From Paulinella micropora (lineage: Eukaryota; Cercozoa; Imbricatea; Euglyphida; Paulinellidae), in NCBI GenBank assembly GCA_019918135.1, contig WBZZ01003014.1:1-36032 (forward strand): a stretch of DNA of 36,032 nt, read 5' to 3'. A program made the translations under genes and the position numbers. The notes under the pieces were generated by a model. The model did no database searches, was not told the origin of the DNA, and worked only from the letters and a program-made list of their open reading frames with translations. Below, in pieces: positions 1 through 11,935 of the stretch (its first letter is position 1; each line of letters starts with the position of its first letter).

Positions 1-300
1 TATGAAAAATAAATATGAAAAATAAATATGAAAAATAAATATGAAAAATAAATATGAAAAATAAATGTGAAAATGAATGTGAAAAATAAATATGAAAAAT
101 AAATGTGAAAAATGAATGTGAAAAATGAATGTGAAAAATGAATATGAAAAATGAATACGAAAAATGAATGTGAAAATTGAAAGTGAAAAATAAATATGAA
201 AAATGAATATGAAAAATAAATATGGGAAATGAATATGAAAAATGAATGTGAAAAATGAATATGAAAAATGAATATGAAAAATGAATATAAAAAATTAATT
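1..300 (-). repeat. Inverted satellite block 1
   Basis: The 13-bp unit is here in the reverse orientation (ATGAAAAATAAAT type). It ends at the turn AAAAATTAATTTGATATTCA, after which plus-oriented units begin. The left edge is cut by the window. Confidence 0.9.
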
Positions 301-770
301 TGATATTCAATTTTCACATTCATTTTTCACATTTATTTTTCGTATTTATTTTTCATATTCATTTATCATATTCATTTTTCACATTAATTTTTCACTTTAA
401 ATTTTCACTTTCATTTTTCATATTCATTTTTCATATTCATTTTTCATATTCATTTTTCATATTCATTTTTCATATTTATTTTTCATATTTATTTTTCACT
501 TTCAATTTTCACTTTCATTTTTCATATTCATTTTTCATATTCATTTTTCATATTCTTTTTTCACATTTATTTTTCGTATTTATTTTTCATATTCATTTTT
601 CATATTTATTTTTCATATTCATTTTTCATATTCATTTTTCATATTTATTTTTCATATTCGTTTTTCATATTCGTTTTTCATATTCATTTTTCATATTCGT
701 TTTTCATATTCATTTTTCACATTCATTGTTCACATTCATTGTTCACATTCATTTTTCACATTCATTTTTA

Positions 771-1070
771 TGAAAAATAAATATGAAAAATAAATATGAA
801 AAATAAATATGAAAAATAAATATGAAAAATAAATGTGAAAAATGAATGTGAAAAATAAATATGAAAAATAAATGTGAAAAATGAATGTGAAAAATGAATG
901 TGAAAAATGAATATGAAAAATGAATACGAAAAATGAATGTGAAAATTGAAAGTGAAAAATAAATATGAAAAATGAATATGAAAAATAAATATGGGAAATG
1001 AATATGAAAAATGAATGTGAAAAATGAATATGAAAAATGAATATGAAAAATGAATATAAAAAATTAATTT
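771..1070 (-). repeat. Inverted satellite block 2
   Basis: Nearly identical to block 1, with the same order of TATG, TGTG and TACG variants. It is bounded by the CATTTTTATGAAAAATAAAT turn on the left and the AATTAATTTGATATTCA turn on the right. Confidence 0.92.
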
Positions 1071-2449
1071 GATATTCAATTTTCACATTCATTTTTCACA
1101 TTTATTTTTCGTATTTATTTTTCATATTCATTTATCATATTCATTTTTCACATTAATTTTTCACTTTTAATTTTCACTTTCATTTTTCATATTCATTTTT
1201 CATATTCATTTTTCATATTCATTTTTCATATTCATTTTTCATATTTATTTTTCATATTTATTTTTCACTTTCAATTTTCACTTTCATTTTTCATATTCAT
1301 TTTTCATATTCATTTTTCATATTCATTTTTCACATTTATTTTTCGTATTTATTTTTCATATTCATTTTTCATATTTATTTTTCATATTCATTTTTCATAT
1401 TCATTTTTCATATTTATTTTTCATATTCGTTTTTCATATTCGTTTTTCATATTCGTTTTTCATATTCGTTTTTCATATTCGTTTTTCATATTCGTTTTTC
1501 ATATTCATTTTTCATATTCATTTTTCATTTTTTTTTCACATTCATTTTTCACATTCATTTTTCATTTTTCAAATTCATTTTTCATATTCGTTTTACATAT
1601 TCGTTTTTCATATTCATTTTTCACATTTATTTTTCACATTTATTTTTCATTTTCATTTTTCATATTCATTTTTCATATTCATTTTCATATTCATTTTCAT
1701 ATTCGTTTTTCATATTCGTTTTTCATATTCGTTTTTCATATTCATTTTTCTTATTCATTTTTCACATTCATTTTTCATATTCGTTTTTCATATTCATTTT
1801 TCACATTCGCTTTTTATATTCATTTTTCACATTTACTTTTCGTATTCATTTTTCATATTAATTTTTCATATTAATTTTTTATATATATTTTTCGTATTTA
1901 TTTTTCATATACATTTTTCATATTTATTTTTCACATTCATTTTTCATATTCATTTTTCAAATTCATTTTTCATATTCGTTTTACATATTCGTTTTTCATA
2001 TTCATTTTTCACATTTATTTTCACATTTATTTTTCATTTTCATTTTTCATATTCATTTTTCATATTTATTTTTCATATTCATTTTTTATATTCACTTTTC
2101 GTATTTATTTTTCATATTCATTTTTCACATTCAGTTTTCTTATTCATTTTTCATATTTATTTTTCATATTCGTTTTCATATTCATTTTTGACATTTATTT
2201 TCACATTCATTTTTCACATTCATTTTTCATATTCATTTTTCATATTTATTTTTCATATTCATTTTTCATATTTCATTTTTCATATTTATTTTTCATATTT
2301 CTTTTTCATATTTATTTTTCAAATTCATTTTCATATTTATTTTTCACATTCATTTTTCATATTCATTTTTCATATTCATTTTTCACATTCATTGTTCACA
2401 TTCATTGTTCACATTCATTTTTCACATTCATTTTTCACATTCATTTTTA

Positions 2450-2750
2450 TGAAAAATAAATATGAAAAATAAATATGAAAAATAAATATGAAAAATAAAT
2501 ATGAAAAATAAATGTGAAAAATGAATGTGAAAATTAAATATGAAAAATAAATGTGAAAAATGAATGTGAAAAATGAATGTGAAAAATGAATATGAAAAAT
2601 GAATACGAAAAATGAATGTGAAAATTGAAAGTGAAAAATAAATATGAAAAATGAATATGAAAAATAAATATGGGAAATGAATATGAAAAATGAATGTGAA
2701 AAATGAATATGAAAAATGAATATGAAAAATGAATATAAAAAATTAATTTG
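2450..2750 (-). repeat. Inverted satellite block 3
   Basis: Third near-identical copy of the inverted block, with the same two turn sequences. One unit differs from block 2 (AAAATTAAATATG near 2531), a variant shared with block 4. Confidence 0.92.
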
Positions 2751-4110
2751 ATATTCAATTTTCACATTCATTTTTCACATTTATTTTTCGTATTTATTTT
2801 TCATATTCATTTATCATATTCATTTTTCACATTAATTTTTCACTTTTAATTTTCACTTTCATTTTTCATATTCATTTTTCATATTCATTTTTCATATTCA
2901 TTTTTCATATTCATTTTTCATATTCATTTTTCATATTTATTTTTCATATTTATTTTTCACTTTCAATTTTCACTTTCATTTTTCATATTCATTTTTCATA
3001 TTCATTTTTCATATTCATTTTTCACATTTATTTTTCGTATTTATTTTTCATATTCATTTTTCATATTTATTTTTCATATTCATTTTTCATATTCATTTTT
3101 CATATTTATTTTTCATATTCGTTTTTCATATTCGTTTTTCATATTCGTTTTTCATATTCGTTTTTCATATTCGTTTTTCATATTCATTTTTCATATTCAT
3201 TTTTCATTTTTTTTTCACATTCATTTTTCACATTCATTTTTCATATTCATTTTTCATATTCATTTTTCACATTCATTTTTCATATTCGTTTTTCATATTC
3301 ATTTTTCACATTTGCTTTTTATATTCATTTTTCACATTTACTTTTCGTATTCATTTTTCATATTAATTTTTCATATATATTTTTCATATTTATTTTTCAT
3401 ATTCATTTTTCACATTCATTTTTCACATTCATTTTTCATATTCATTTTTCATATTCATTTTTCATATTCATTTTTCATATTCATTTTTCATATTTATTTT
3501 TCATATTTATTTTTCACTTTCAATTTTCACTTTCATTTTTCATATTCATTTTTCATATTCATTTTTCATATTCATTTTTCACATTTATTTTTCGTATTTA
3601 TTTTTCACATTTATTTTTCATATTTATTTTTCACATTCATTTTTCATATTCATTTTTCAAATTCATTTTTCATATTCGTTTTACATATTCGTTTTTCATA
3701 TTCATTTTTCACATTTATTTTCACATTTATTTTTCATTTTCATTTTTCATATTCATTTTTCATATTTATTTTTCATATTCATTTTTTATATTCACTTTTC
3801 GTATTCATTTTTCATATTTATTTTTCATATTCGTTTTCATATTCATTTTTGACATTTATTTTCACATTCATTTTTCACATTCATTTTTCATATTCATTTT
3901 TCATATTTATTTTTCATATTCATTTTTCATATTTCATTTTTCATATTTATTTTTCATATTTCTTTTTCATATTTATTTTTCAAATTCATTTTCATATTTA
4001 TTTTTCACATTCATTTTTCATATTCATTTTTCATATTCATTGTTCACATTCATTGTTCACATTCATTGTTCACATTCATTTTTCACATTTATTTTTCACA
4101 TTCATTTTTA

Positions 4111-4410
4111 TGAAAAATAAATATGAAAAATAAATATGAAAAATAAATATGAAAAATAAATATGAAAAATAAATGTGAAAAATGAATGTGAAAATTAAAT
4201 ATGAAAAATAAATGTGAAAAATGAATGTGAAAAATGAATGTGAAAAATGAATATGAAAAATGAATACGAAAAATGAATGTGAAAATTGAAAGTGAAAAAT
4301 AAATATGAAAAATGAATATGAAAAATAGATATGGGAAATGAATATGAAAAATGAATGTGAAAAATGAATGTGAAAAATGAATATGAAAAATGAATATTAA
4401 AAATTAATTT
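4111..4410 (-). repeat. Inverted satellite block 4
   Basis: Fourth copy of the inverted block. It shares the AAAATTAAATATG variant with block 3 and has a private ATAGATATGG change near 4326. Confidence 0.92.
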
Positions 4411-6312
4411 GATATTCAATTTTCACATTCATTTTTCACATTTATTTTTCGTATTTATTTTTCATATTCATTTATCATATTCATTTTTCACATTAATTTT
4501 TCACTTTTAATTTTCACTTTCATTTTTCATATTCATTTTTCATATTCATTTTTCATATTCATTTTTCATATTCATTTTTCATATTAATTTTTCATATTTA
4601 TTTTTCACTTTCAATTTTCACTTTCATTTTTCATATTCATTTTTCATATTCATTTTTCATATTCATTTTTCACATTTATTTTTCGTATTTATTTTTCATA
4701 TTCATTTTTCATATTTATTTTTCATATTCATTTTTCATATTTATTTTTCATATTTATTTTTCATATTCGTTTTTCATATTCGTTTTTCATATTCGTTTTT
4801 CATATTCGTTTTTCATATTCGTTTTTCATATTCGTTTTTCATATTCATTTTTCATATTCATTTTTCATTTTTTTTTCACATTCATTTTTCACATTCATTT
4901 TTCATATTCATTTTTCATATTTATTTTTCATATTCATTTTTCATATTCATTTTTCATATTCATTTTTCATATTCATTTTTCAAATTCATTTTTCATATTC
5001 GTTTTACATATTCATTTTTCATATTCATTTTTCACATTTATTTTTCACATTTATTTTTCATATTCATTTTTCATATTCATTTTTCATATTCATTTTTCAT
5101 ATTCATTTTCATATTCGTTTTTCATATTCGTTTTTCATATTCGTTTTTCATATTCATTTTTCTTATTCATTTTTCACATTCATTTTTCATATTCGTTTTT
5201 CATATTCATTTTTCACATTCGCTTTTTATATTCATTTTTCACATTTACTTTTCGTATTCATTTTTCATATTAATTTTTCATATTAATTTTTCATATATAT
5301 TTTTCATATTTATTTTTCATATTCATTTTTCATATTCATTTTTCATATTCATTTTTCATATTCATTTTTCATATTCATTTTTCATATTCATTTTTCATAT
5401 TTATTTTTCACTTTCATTTTTCAATTTCATTTTTCATATTCATTTTTCATATTGATTTTTCATATTCATTTTTCACATTTATTTTTCGTATTTATTTTTC
5501 ATATTCATTTTTCATATTTATTTTTCATATTCATTTTTCTTATTCATTTTTCATATTTATTTTTCATATTCATTTTTCATATTCGTTTTTCATATTCGTT
5601 TTTCATATTCGTTTTTCATATTCGTTTTTCATAATCGTTTTTCATATTCATTTTTCATATTCATTTTTCATATTCATTTTTCATATTCATTTTTCATATT
5701 CATTTTTCATTTTTTTTTCACATTCATTTTTCACATTCATTTTTCATTCATTTTTCATATTTATTTTTCATATTCATTTTTCATATTCATTTTTCATATT
5801 CATTTTTCATATTCATTTTTCAAATTCATTTTTCATATTCGTTTTACATATTCGTTTTTCATATTCATTTTTCACATTTATTTTTCACATTTATTTTTCA
5901 TTTTCATTTTTCATATTCATTTTTCATATTTATTTTTCATATTCATTTTTTATTTTCACTTTTCGTATTTATTTTTCATATTCATTTTTCACATTCAGTT
6001 TTCTTATTCATTTTTCATATTCATTTTTCATATTCGTTTTCATATTCATTTTTGACATTTATTTTCACATTCATTTTTCACATTCATTTTTCACATTCAT
6101 TTTTCACATTCATTTTTCATATTCATTTTTCATATTTCATTTTTCATATTTATTTTTCATATTTCTTTTTCATATTTATTTTTCAAATTCATTTTCATAT
6201 TTATTTTTCACATTCATTTTTCATATTCATTTTTCATATTCATTTTTCACATTCATTGTTCACATTCATTGTTCACATTCATTTTTCACATTCATTTTTC
6301 ACATTCATTTTT

Positions 6313-6613
6313 ATGAAAAATAAATATGAAAAATAAATATGAAAAATAAATATGAAAAATAAATATGAAAAATGAATGTGAAAAATGAATGTGAAAATTG
6401 AATATGAAAAATAAATGTGAAAAATGAATGTGAAAAATGAATGTGAAAAATGAATATGAAAAATGAATACGAAAAATGAATGTGAAAATTGAAAGTGAAA
6501 AATAAATATGAAAAATGAATATGAAAAATAAATATGGAAAATGAATATGAAAAATGAATGTGAAAAATGAATATGAAAAATGAATATGAAAAATGAATAT
6601 AAAAAATTAATTT
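6313..6613 (-). repeat. Inverted satellite block 5
   Basis: Fifth copy of the inverted block with the same turns. It has ATATGGAAAATG where the other blocks have ATATGGGAAATG. Confidence 0.92.
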
Positions 6614-7680
6614 GATATTCAATTTTCACATTCATTTTTCACATTTATTTTTCGTATTTATTTTTCATATTCATTTTTCATACTCATTTTTCACATTTAT
6701 TTTTCACTTTTAATTTTCACTTTCATTTTTCATATTCATTTTTCATATTTATTTTTCATATTCATTTTTCATATTCATTTTTCATATTCGTTTTGCACAT
6801 TCATTTTTCATATTAATTTTTCATATGTTTTTCATATTCATTTTTGACATTATTTTTCACATTCATTTTTCACATTCATTTTTCACATTCATTTTTCATA
6901 TTCATTTTTCACATTCATTTTTCATATTCTTTTTTTATATTTCTTTTTCGTATTTATTTTTAATATTTATTTTTCAAATTCATTTTCATATTTGTTTTTC
7001 AGATTCATTTTTCATATTCATTTTTCATATTTATTTTTCATATTTATTTTTCACATTCATTTTTCACATTCATTTTTCACATTCATTTTTCATATTCATT
7101 TTTCATATTCATTTTTCATATTCATTTTTCATATTCATTTTTCATATTCATTTTTCATATTCATTTTTCAAATTCATTTTTCATATTCTTTTTTCATATT
7201 CATTTTTCATATTCATTTTTCATATTCGTTTTTCATATTCGTTTTTCACATTCATTTTTCATATTCATTTTTCATATTCATTTTTCATATTCTTTTTTCG
7301 TATTCATTTTTCATATTCATTTTTCATATTCGTTTTTCATATTCATTTTTCACTTTCATTTTTCACTTTCATTATTCATATTTATTTTCCATATTTATTT
7401 TTTATATTCATTTTTCATATTCATTTTTCATATTCATTTTTCATAATCCTTTTTCATATTTAATTTTCATATTCATTTTTCACATTCAATTTTCATATTC
7501 ATTTTTCATATTCATTTTTCATATTCATTTTTCATATTCATTTTTCATATTCATTTTTCATATTCATTTTTCATATTCATTTTCCATATTCATTTTTCAT
7601 ATTCATTTTTCATATTCATTTTTCATATTCATTTTTCACTTTCAATTTTCACTTTCATTTTTCGTATTCATTTTTCATAT

Positions 7681-7702
7681 TGTCTATGCTCATGGTGATA
7701 CC
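7681..7702 (+). repeat. Short dispersed motif, copy 1
   Basis: CTATGCTCATGGTGATACC occurs at the satellite edge and again at 9854-9872; a related inverted copy lies at 11936-11975. The placement at boundaries between different DNA types suggests an element end or insertion footprint (inference). Confidence 0.6.
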
Positions 7703-7710
7703 TTTAACAT

Positions 7711-8142
7711 TTGCAAATCCTTGATGTAAATAATCACAAAAATCTCGGTTCTCTGCGGATGGAATGGTTTTTTGCTGCTCTTCTTCGTCTTTTGGCTATC
7801 AGATTTGCAAAAGACGAGGAAGAGAAATCACCACTGTCTACGGTTGCAACTAGTTCTTGCTCTTTTGACTTTTTGGACAAGGCCAGAAAAGCAAAAACTC
7901 AAACTCTTGCTGGTCGTCTTCTGACTCCTGTCTGCCCAATTACTGGCTGCCAGGTGGAGTTTACTTCTGAAGCACAATGTTACAATCTCCACCTTGCATC
8001 GTTGACCCTTGAAGCTTCGTTACTGATGGAGGGTTGTGGTAAGAAATTACAAAATTCTTCCTCTGTAAAATTTCCTGCTACGATTCTTTATCTGACCTCT
8101 ACGGTCGTTACTGGGTGCGCAGCGCCGAAAAAAAACAAGTAG
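7711..8142 (+). CDS. Unrecognised open frame, 143 codons
   Basis: An open frame between the satellite and the Helitron-like fragment. The first codon of the open stretch is TTG; the first ATG is at 7759 (MEWFFAALLR). The product would be neutral to basic, with a short hydrophobic start and two cysteines in CPITGC. I recognise no family. The 3' part overlaps the first copy of a direct repeat (8003-8111) and the left arm of a hairpin (8121-8157), so the frame may be incidental or a remnant of a mobile element. It could also be an exon: a plausible 3' splice site (T-rich tract then TTTGTAG) lies downstream at 8378-8401. Low confidence. Confidence 0.25.
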   Translation: MQILDVNNHKNLGSLRMEWFFAALLRLLAIRFAKDEEEKSPLSTVATSSCSFDFLDKARKAKTQTLAGRLLTPVCPITGCQVEFTSEAQCYNLHLASLTLEASLLMEGCGKKLQNSSSVKFPATILYLTSTVVTGCAAPKKNK

Positions 8143-8279
8143 CTGTCTTTCGGCGCTACGCCGTCCCTGGTGAAACTTGTTTCTTATTTAGCGGAGGGTG
8201 TTGGCAAGAAATTACAAATTTCTTCCGCAGTAAAATTTGTTACCAATGCTCTTTTTCTGACCCTTGAAGCTTCGTTACT
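8003..8279 (+). repeat. Direct repeat of an ~85-bp module
   Basis: GACCCTTGAAGCTTCGTTACT occurs at 8003-8023 and 8259-8279. The segment GGAGGGTTGTGGTAAGAAATTAC and what follows at about 8026-8111 is repeated with changes at about 8189-8279. The two arms flank the hairpin at 8121-8157, giving a module-hairpin-module layout. Confidence 0.7.
8121..8157. other. Hairpin, 10-bp perfect stem
   Basis: AGCGCCGAAA (8121-8130) pairs perfectly with TTTCGGCGCT (8148-8157) around a 17-nt loop. The stem is GC-rich in AT-rich surroundings. It may be a transposon-end or RNA structure; no known RNA family was recognised. Confidence 0.6.
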
Positions 8280-8401
8280 TGTTACTTCCATTGTGCCCTG
8301 TCCAGAGGGACCAGGCAGAGTGGAAGAACCACTCAAACTGTTTGCATAGTTTTTTTTCCAATGTTTTTTATGTTATATTTTTTTTCTTTTTTTTTTTGTA
8401 G

Positions 8402-9562
8402 TCAGTGTGGAGGAGAAACAAGCAGACGACCTGAAGTCTACTTGGTTCGACAACTTTGCGACCAGCTTGAAGTTTCGGAAAGTCTGAGTGCCGAACGTTG
8501 GGAGTGGCCCCTACAACAACTGCAACTGAACTGTCTTCGGAATTCTGAAATCTCAGCGCCAGAACCATCCCAGCATGGTGCTTCGCGTGTGCCAGGTCGA
8601 TGCTTTTCCAGAGGATTTGTTTGATGACGCGGTCGTTGCCTTGACCCGAGCTAACATGAGAGAGCTTCAAACCAACAACAGAGATTTCAAGTGATTTTTT
8701 GATGATTCTGTCTCCAAACAGTGCACCAGGATTCCTCTTTGTTTGCCCCCGGACTTGTCAGTCGACACCCGTCTTTTGGCAATGAACCGGTTGTTTTCAA
8801 TCTGCAATAATATTTCTAACAATCATGAAACTAAAGAAGAAACAAAGAGGAGACTCAAAACTGAATACCAACGTCGAAGACGACAAAACTTAGCGGTAAG
8901 AGAAGCAGACAATGCCGCTGCAAGACAACGCAGACTTCAAACAGCTGAAGAGCAAAATAAAGAGAGGCAAACTCGTTACCAAGAAAGGAAGGATGGCAAA
9001 AATGAAGAGAGGCGAGCTCGTTACCAAGAAATGAAGGATGGCAAAAATGAAGAGAGGCGAGCTCGTTACCAAGAATTGAAGGATTGCAAAAATGAAGAGA
9101 GGCGAGCTCGTTACCACGAAATGAAGGATAACAAAAATGAAGAGAGGCGTGCGCGTTACCAAGAAACTAAAGACAACAAAAACGTAGAGAGGCGGTATAG
9201 TGTATCATTCTGACCCAGAGATCCAAGAAATCAAAAACGCAAGACGTCGTGCCAGACAAACAGGCAGAAACCATCTCTACAAAATCGCGTGTGCACATGT
9301 GACAACTTTTGACGAGAACGGCACCATGCTTTTCGTTCGACATGGAGATCATAAGTTAGGGACACCGTTCGACTCTCCTAACCAACGATGCCCTTTTTGT
9401 GGCGCGTGGTTTTGGAACCACGAACTCAATCCGAACCTTCGCGCAAACCAACAATTCACAGATCGAATGGCTGCTACACATTACTGGTCGTGCTGTTCGA
9501 ATGGGTATGTAAGGCTTGAAAGGCTTCCACCCCTTCCCACCGATCTTCTCAACCTCTTTATT
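8402..9562 (+). pseudogene. Helitron-type N-terminal protein fragment, decayed
   Basis: One plus-strand frame runs from a likely 3' splice site (T-rich tract ending TTTTTGTAG at 8401) to the stop at 9213. It is broken by three in-frame TGA codons (8485, 8527, 8692). The better-preserved part from 8695 has basic RRRRQ segments, then five 15-residue repeats of the type NEERRARYQEMKDGK. A shift near 9200 moves coding into the next frame, which carries CPFCGAWFW, then SCCSNGYVRLERLPPLP and TDLLNLF. This CxxC...CC...V-L-P pattern, preceded by Arg/Glu-rich repeats, matches the region upstream of the Helitron Rep/helicase (family knowledge). No Rep HUH motif or helicase follows: the frame runs into TATC and TAC microsatellites. 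So this is a 5' fragment, not a working element. Confidence 0.7.
8953..9177 (+). repeat. Five 45-bp in-frame coding repeats
   Basis: Five consecutive 45-bp units begin at 8953, 8998, 9043, 9088 and 9133. Each encodes a 15-residue Glu/Arg/Lys-rich unit with ERRARYQE at its centre, probably helical or coiled-coil. Units two to four are nearly identical at the DNA level, so the expansion is recent relative to the decay of the gene. Confidence 0.9.
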
Positions 9563-9567
9563 TTACC

Positions 9568-9568
<1 letters not shown>

Positions 9569-9630
<62 letters not shown>

Positions 9631-9636
9631 CCTATC
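9569..9636 (+). repeat. (TATC)n microsatellite
   Basis: About 16 TATC units, then one CCTATC variant. It directly follows the last recognisable Helitron-type codons. Confidence 0.97.
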
Positions 9637-9703
9637 TACTACTACTACCACTACTACCACTACTACTACTACTAATTGCTGCTTCTCCTCCTCCTCCTCC
9701 TCC

Positions 9704-9737
<34 letters not shown>

Positions 9738-9842
9738 TACTACTACTTACTACTACTTACTACTACTTACTACTACTTACTACTACTTACTGCTACTATT
9801 ACTACTACTACTATTACTACTACTACTACTACTATTATTATT
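9637..9842 (+). repeat. (TAC)n / (CTC)n compound microsatellite
   Basis: Runs of TAC/CTA triplets with a (CTC)n patch at 9688-9703 and a regular TACTACTACT unit at 9727-9790. Poly-Leu, poly-Thr and poly-Tyr frames here are artefacts. Confidence 0.97.
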
Positions 9843-9850
9843 ACCATCAA

Positions 9851-9905
9851 TATCTATGCTCATGGTGATACCATGTGGTATCCGCTGTTACCATATGGTA
9901 TCCAT
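9851..9905 (+). repeat. Short dispersed motif, copy 2 (possible left terminal repeat)
   Basis: TCTATGCTCATGGTGATACC is followed by ATGTGGTATCC and then by a second, related palindrome around CCATATGG. The inverted counterpart is at 11936-11975. Confidence 0.55.
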
Positions 9906-11935
9906 TTTTCAGTGACAGATTTTCAAAAAAAATTTAATTCTAACCGGAGGCGTTGTCATGAAATAAACTACAGTCATCCATTGAGAAAGTCTCAAGGAAG
10001 CGACCCGTAAAATTTCTTCACATTTTTTTTGTGTTGAAGTTATTATTTTTTTTTATAAAAGGGAGAACCCTCCCACTGCATTTTTTCCACGGAAATGTGC
10101 CACAGAACTTTTTTTTGCTCCAAGATGGATGTGGTTGATTGCTTCTGCCACTATTTTAATAACTTCTAAATACTTTGGTGAGGAGTGAGTTTGGGAATTC
10201 GAAATATAAATAATTATGGTTGTGATGCTTTGAAAATTTTGAAAAAATCTGTTGTCGAAACGAAATCTAGGTAATCGCTTTTAGGAACAAATTTCCCTTG
10301 GGTTTGGTAGATTCAGCAAGAGAGATTTGTCATGAGAGATAGAAGATAGCCTTCCTGTAGTTAGCAAGCAACAGTGATAGATATTTAGATTTAATTAGTC
10401 TTGAAAAAAGGAGAGGAGAACAGAACAAAAGAAAGAAAAAAGCACTAGAAGTGACTTATGTCTGAAAATTTTTGAGTGTTGGAGCGGAGAGATGTGAGAT
10501 AATACAGTTTATATTTCAGAAACTACAGCTTTTCATTTCACAAAACTGACATACAAATAACACAATAAAAAGGAAAGCATAGGAGTGTGAGGACACATAT
10601 ATATTTGCTTACTCTGGGAGAGCCATGCAAAGACATAATCCAGACATGCATTTACAAACATTCTTACATAACACACAAATTTACAGATTTCTTCAGAAAT
10701 AAACATTTTGTTGTGTTGCCAGTTTACATGAACATTCATGCATACTGCTCTGTCTATCATTATCATCCATTTTGCCTTGCTTGCTTTATGTGCAGAGAAC
10801 TTTAGTTACAAAGCCATGAATTTCGAGTGTTTTTCCTGCTTCCTTTATACGTGCTTTTTTCAGTTTTTGTTGTATTTTATCCATAATATACTTTTTTTTC
10901 AGATATTCTTTCATGCATCGATTTTGCGTCCGTTGTTCTTGTGCACCATCATTACTTTTCACAGAAACCATTTCCAAGATCTCACAAAAATACAAAGCAA
11001 CCATCATTCTTTTTATTAGAAAGTTCGAAATATTTCACCAAAATTAGTTTTTCACTAGTTTTATCAATTCACATAAGGCAGCATGCTTTGCTTTTTGCTT
11101 TTCGTGATATTTCAAAACTGTTATTAAATTTCACTGCTTTGTGGCTTGCTCACAACATGCAAAACATTTCATTATACAATTCATTATTCTTTCATAAATG
11201 TGAATTTTTTTACTGCGTTCACATGAATTCGATCATTTGTTTCGAATGAAATATATGTGTTCCTGCTCTTTCGTTTTGTTGCTAGTCTTTCACTGACCTC
11301 CCAACACTTAACTTTAAACATGTTTAGTTTTCATAATTATCTGTGATTGAAAATTTATTTTTTTCTGATAAATATATATGTTTTTCTTATTTATGCACAA
11401 GAGCTTCTTGGGGGCAGTGATAGGTTGACAAAACATCACACATTTCGCTTTGTTTTGTAGCTATTTGTTGCTCACACTCCCTGACGCAAGCATAGCAAAC
11501 TAGATAGTAAATAGAGCTTTGTTATTTGTATATTCACATCATCAAAAACTGTCACTTTTTTTAAATATCTTGCTTGCTGTTTTGAGGGTTCATAAGTTCA
11601 ACCAAAAATATTAGAATTTATGTAGAAAATGATCAGAAGAAAATTTGAGGGTGCATATTATGAACCCAGTGGATATTGTTCCACATGGGTACATTTAAAA
11701 CTAACATATTTCCTTGAATTAATGTTTATTTGAAATCGCTCAAACGACGATGACCATATGGTATGAGTGGTAAAAATGAACTTGGGGCGGGGCCCTCAGA
11801 CACTAAGGCAAGCCTTCTGACTTTTTTTAATAATTTTTTTTTTTACTTTTGGGGATCGGAAAACAAAATTTAATAATAAAATTAATAAAATTTGATAATT
11901 CTATTATTTTTTCTGATGAGGAATGTTAATAATCA
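9906..11935. other. AT-rich stretch without a supported gene
   Basis: About 2 kb of AT-rich DNA with many short homopolymers. I see no splice-consistent gene and no recognisable domain. One minus-strand frame at 10786-11007 has a lysine/glutamine-rich stretch that could be an exon (listed separately). Open frames elsewhere here have the composition expected by chance. Confidence 0.6.
10786..11007 (-). CDS. Possible small exon or ORF, unrecognised
   Basis: A 73-codon frame encoding a basic, probably helical segment (MKEYLKKKYIMDKIQQKLKK, then ARIKEAGKTLEIHG) and ending in a normal stop. The residue pattern is more protein-like than the other frames in this AT-rich stretch, but there is no homology I recognise and no clear start context. 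It may be a chance frame. Confidence 0.2.
   Translation of the reverse strand: MMVALYFCEILEMVSVKSNDGAQEQRTQNRCMKEYLKKKYIMDKIQQKLKKARIKEAGKTLEIHGFVTKVLCT

Larger units (their letters stand above)
1..7680. repeat. 13-bp AT-rich satellite array with alternating orientation
   Basis: The stretch is built almost entirely from a 13-bp unit, consensus TTTTTCATATTCA, with variants carrying CACATTCA, CGTATTTA or CATATTCG. The unit runs on the plus strand in most of the array and on the minus strand in five blocks of about 300 bp. The period is 13, not a multiple of three, and the plus-oriented unit has no stop triplet in any frame, so long open frames with a 13-residue period (Phe/Ile/His/Ser/Tyr) appear by chance; I do not regard them as genes. 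A higher-order period is visible: the turn CATTTTTATGAAAAATAAAT recurs near 768, 2448, 4108 and 6310, spaced about 1680, 1660 and 2202 bp. The array ends abruptly at 7680 against non-satellite DNA. It could be pericentromeric or subtelomeric; the sequence does not decide. Confidence 0.97.

Noticed and set aside
1..7680. CRISPR array
   Set aside because: The repeats are short and contiguous, with no unique spacers, in a eukaryotic satellite.
300..7729. Long Phe/Ile/His/Ser-rich open frames on both strands (up to 273 codons)
   Set aside because: They are translations of the 13-bp satellite, which has no stop triplet in one orientation; the repeat explains them fully.
8743..9213. Bacterial-type or host cellular gene for the charged repeat protein
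   Set aside because: The frame is continuous with upstream decayed coding and downstream Helitron-type zinc motif, so a mobile-element origin explains it better.
9200..9562. Complete autonomous Helitron
   Set aside because: Only the N-terminal zinc region is present; no HUH Rep motif or helicase follows, and no CTRR end was identified.
9516..10010. Open frames of poly-Leu, poly-Thr and poly-Tyr type
   Set aside because: They come from the TATC and TAC microsatellites.
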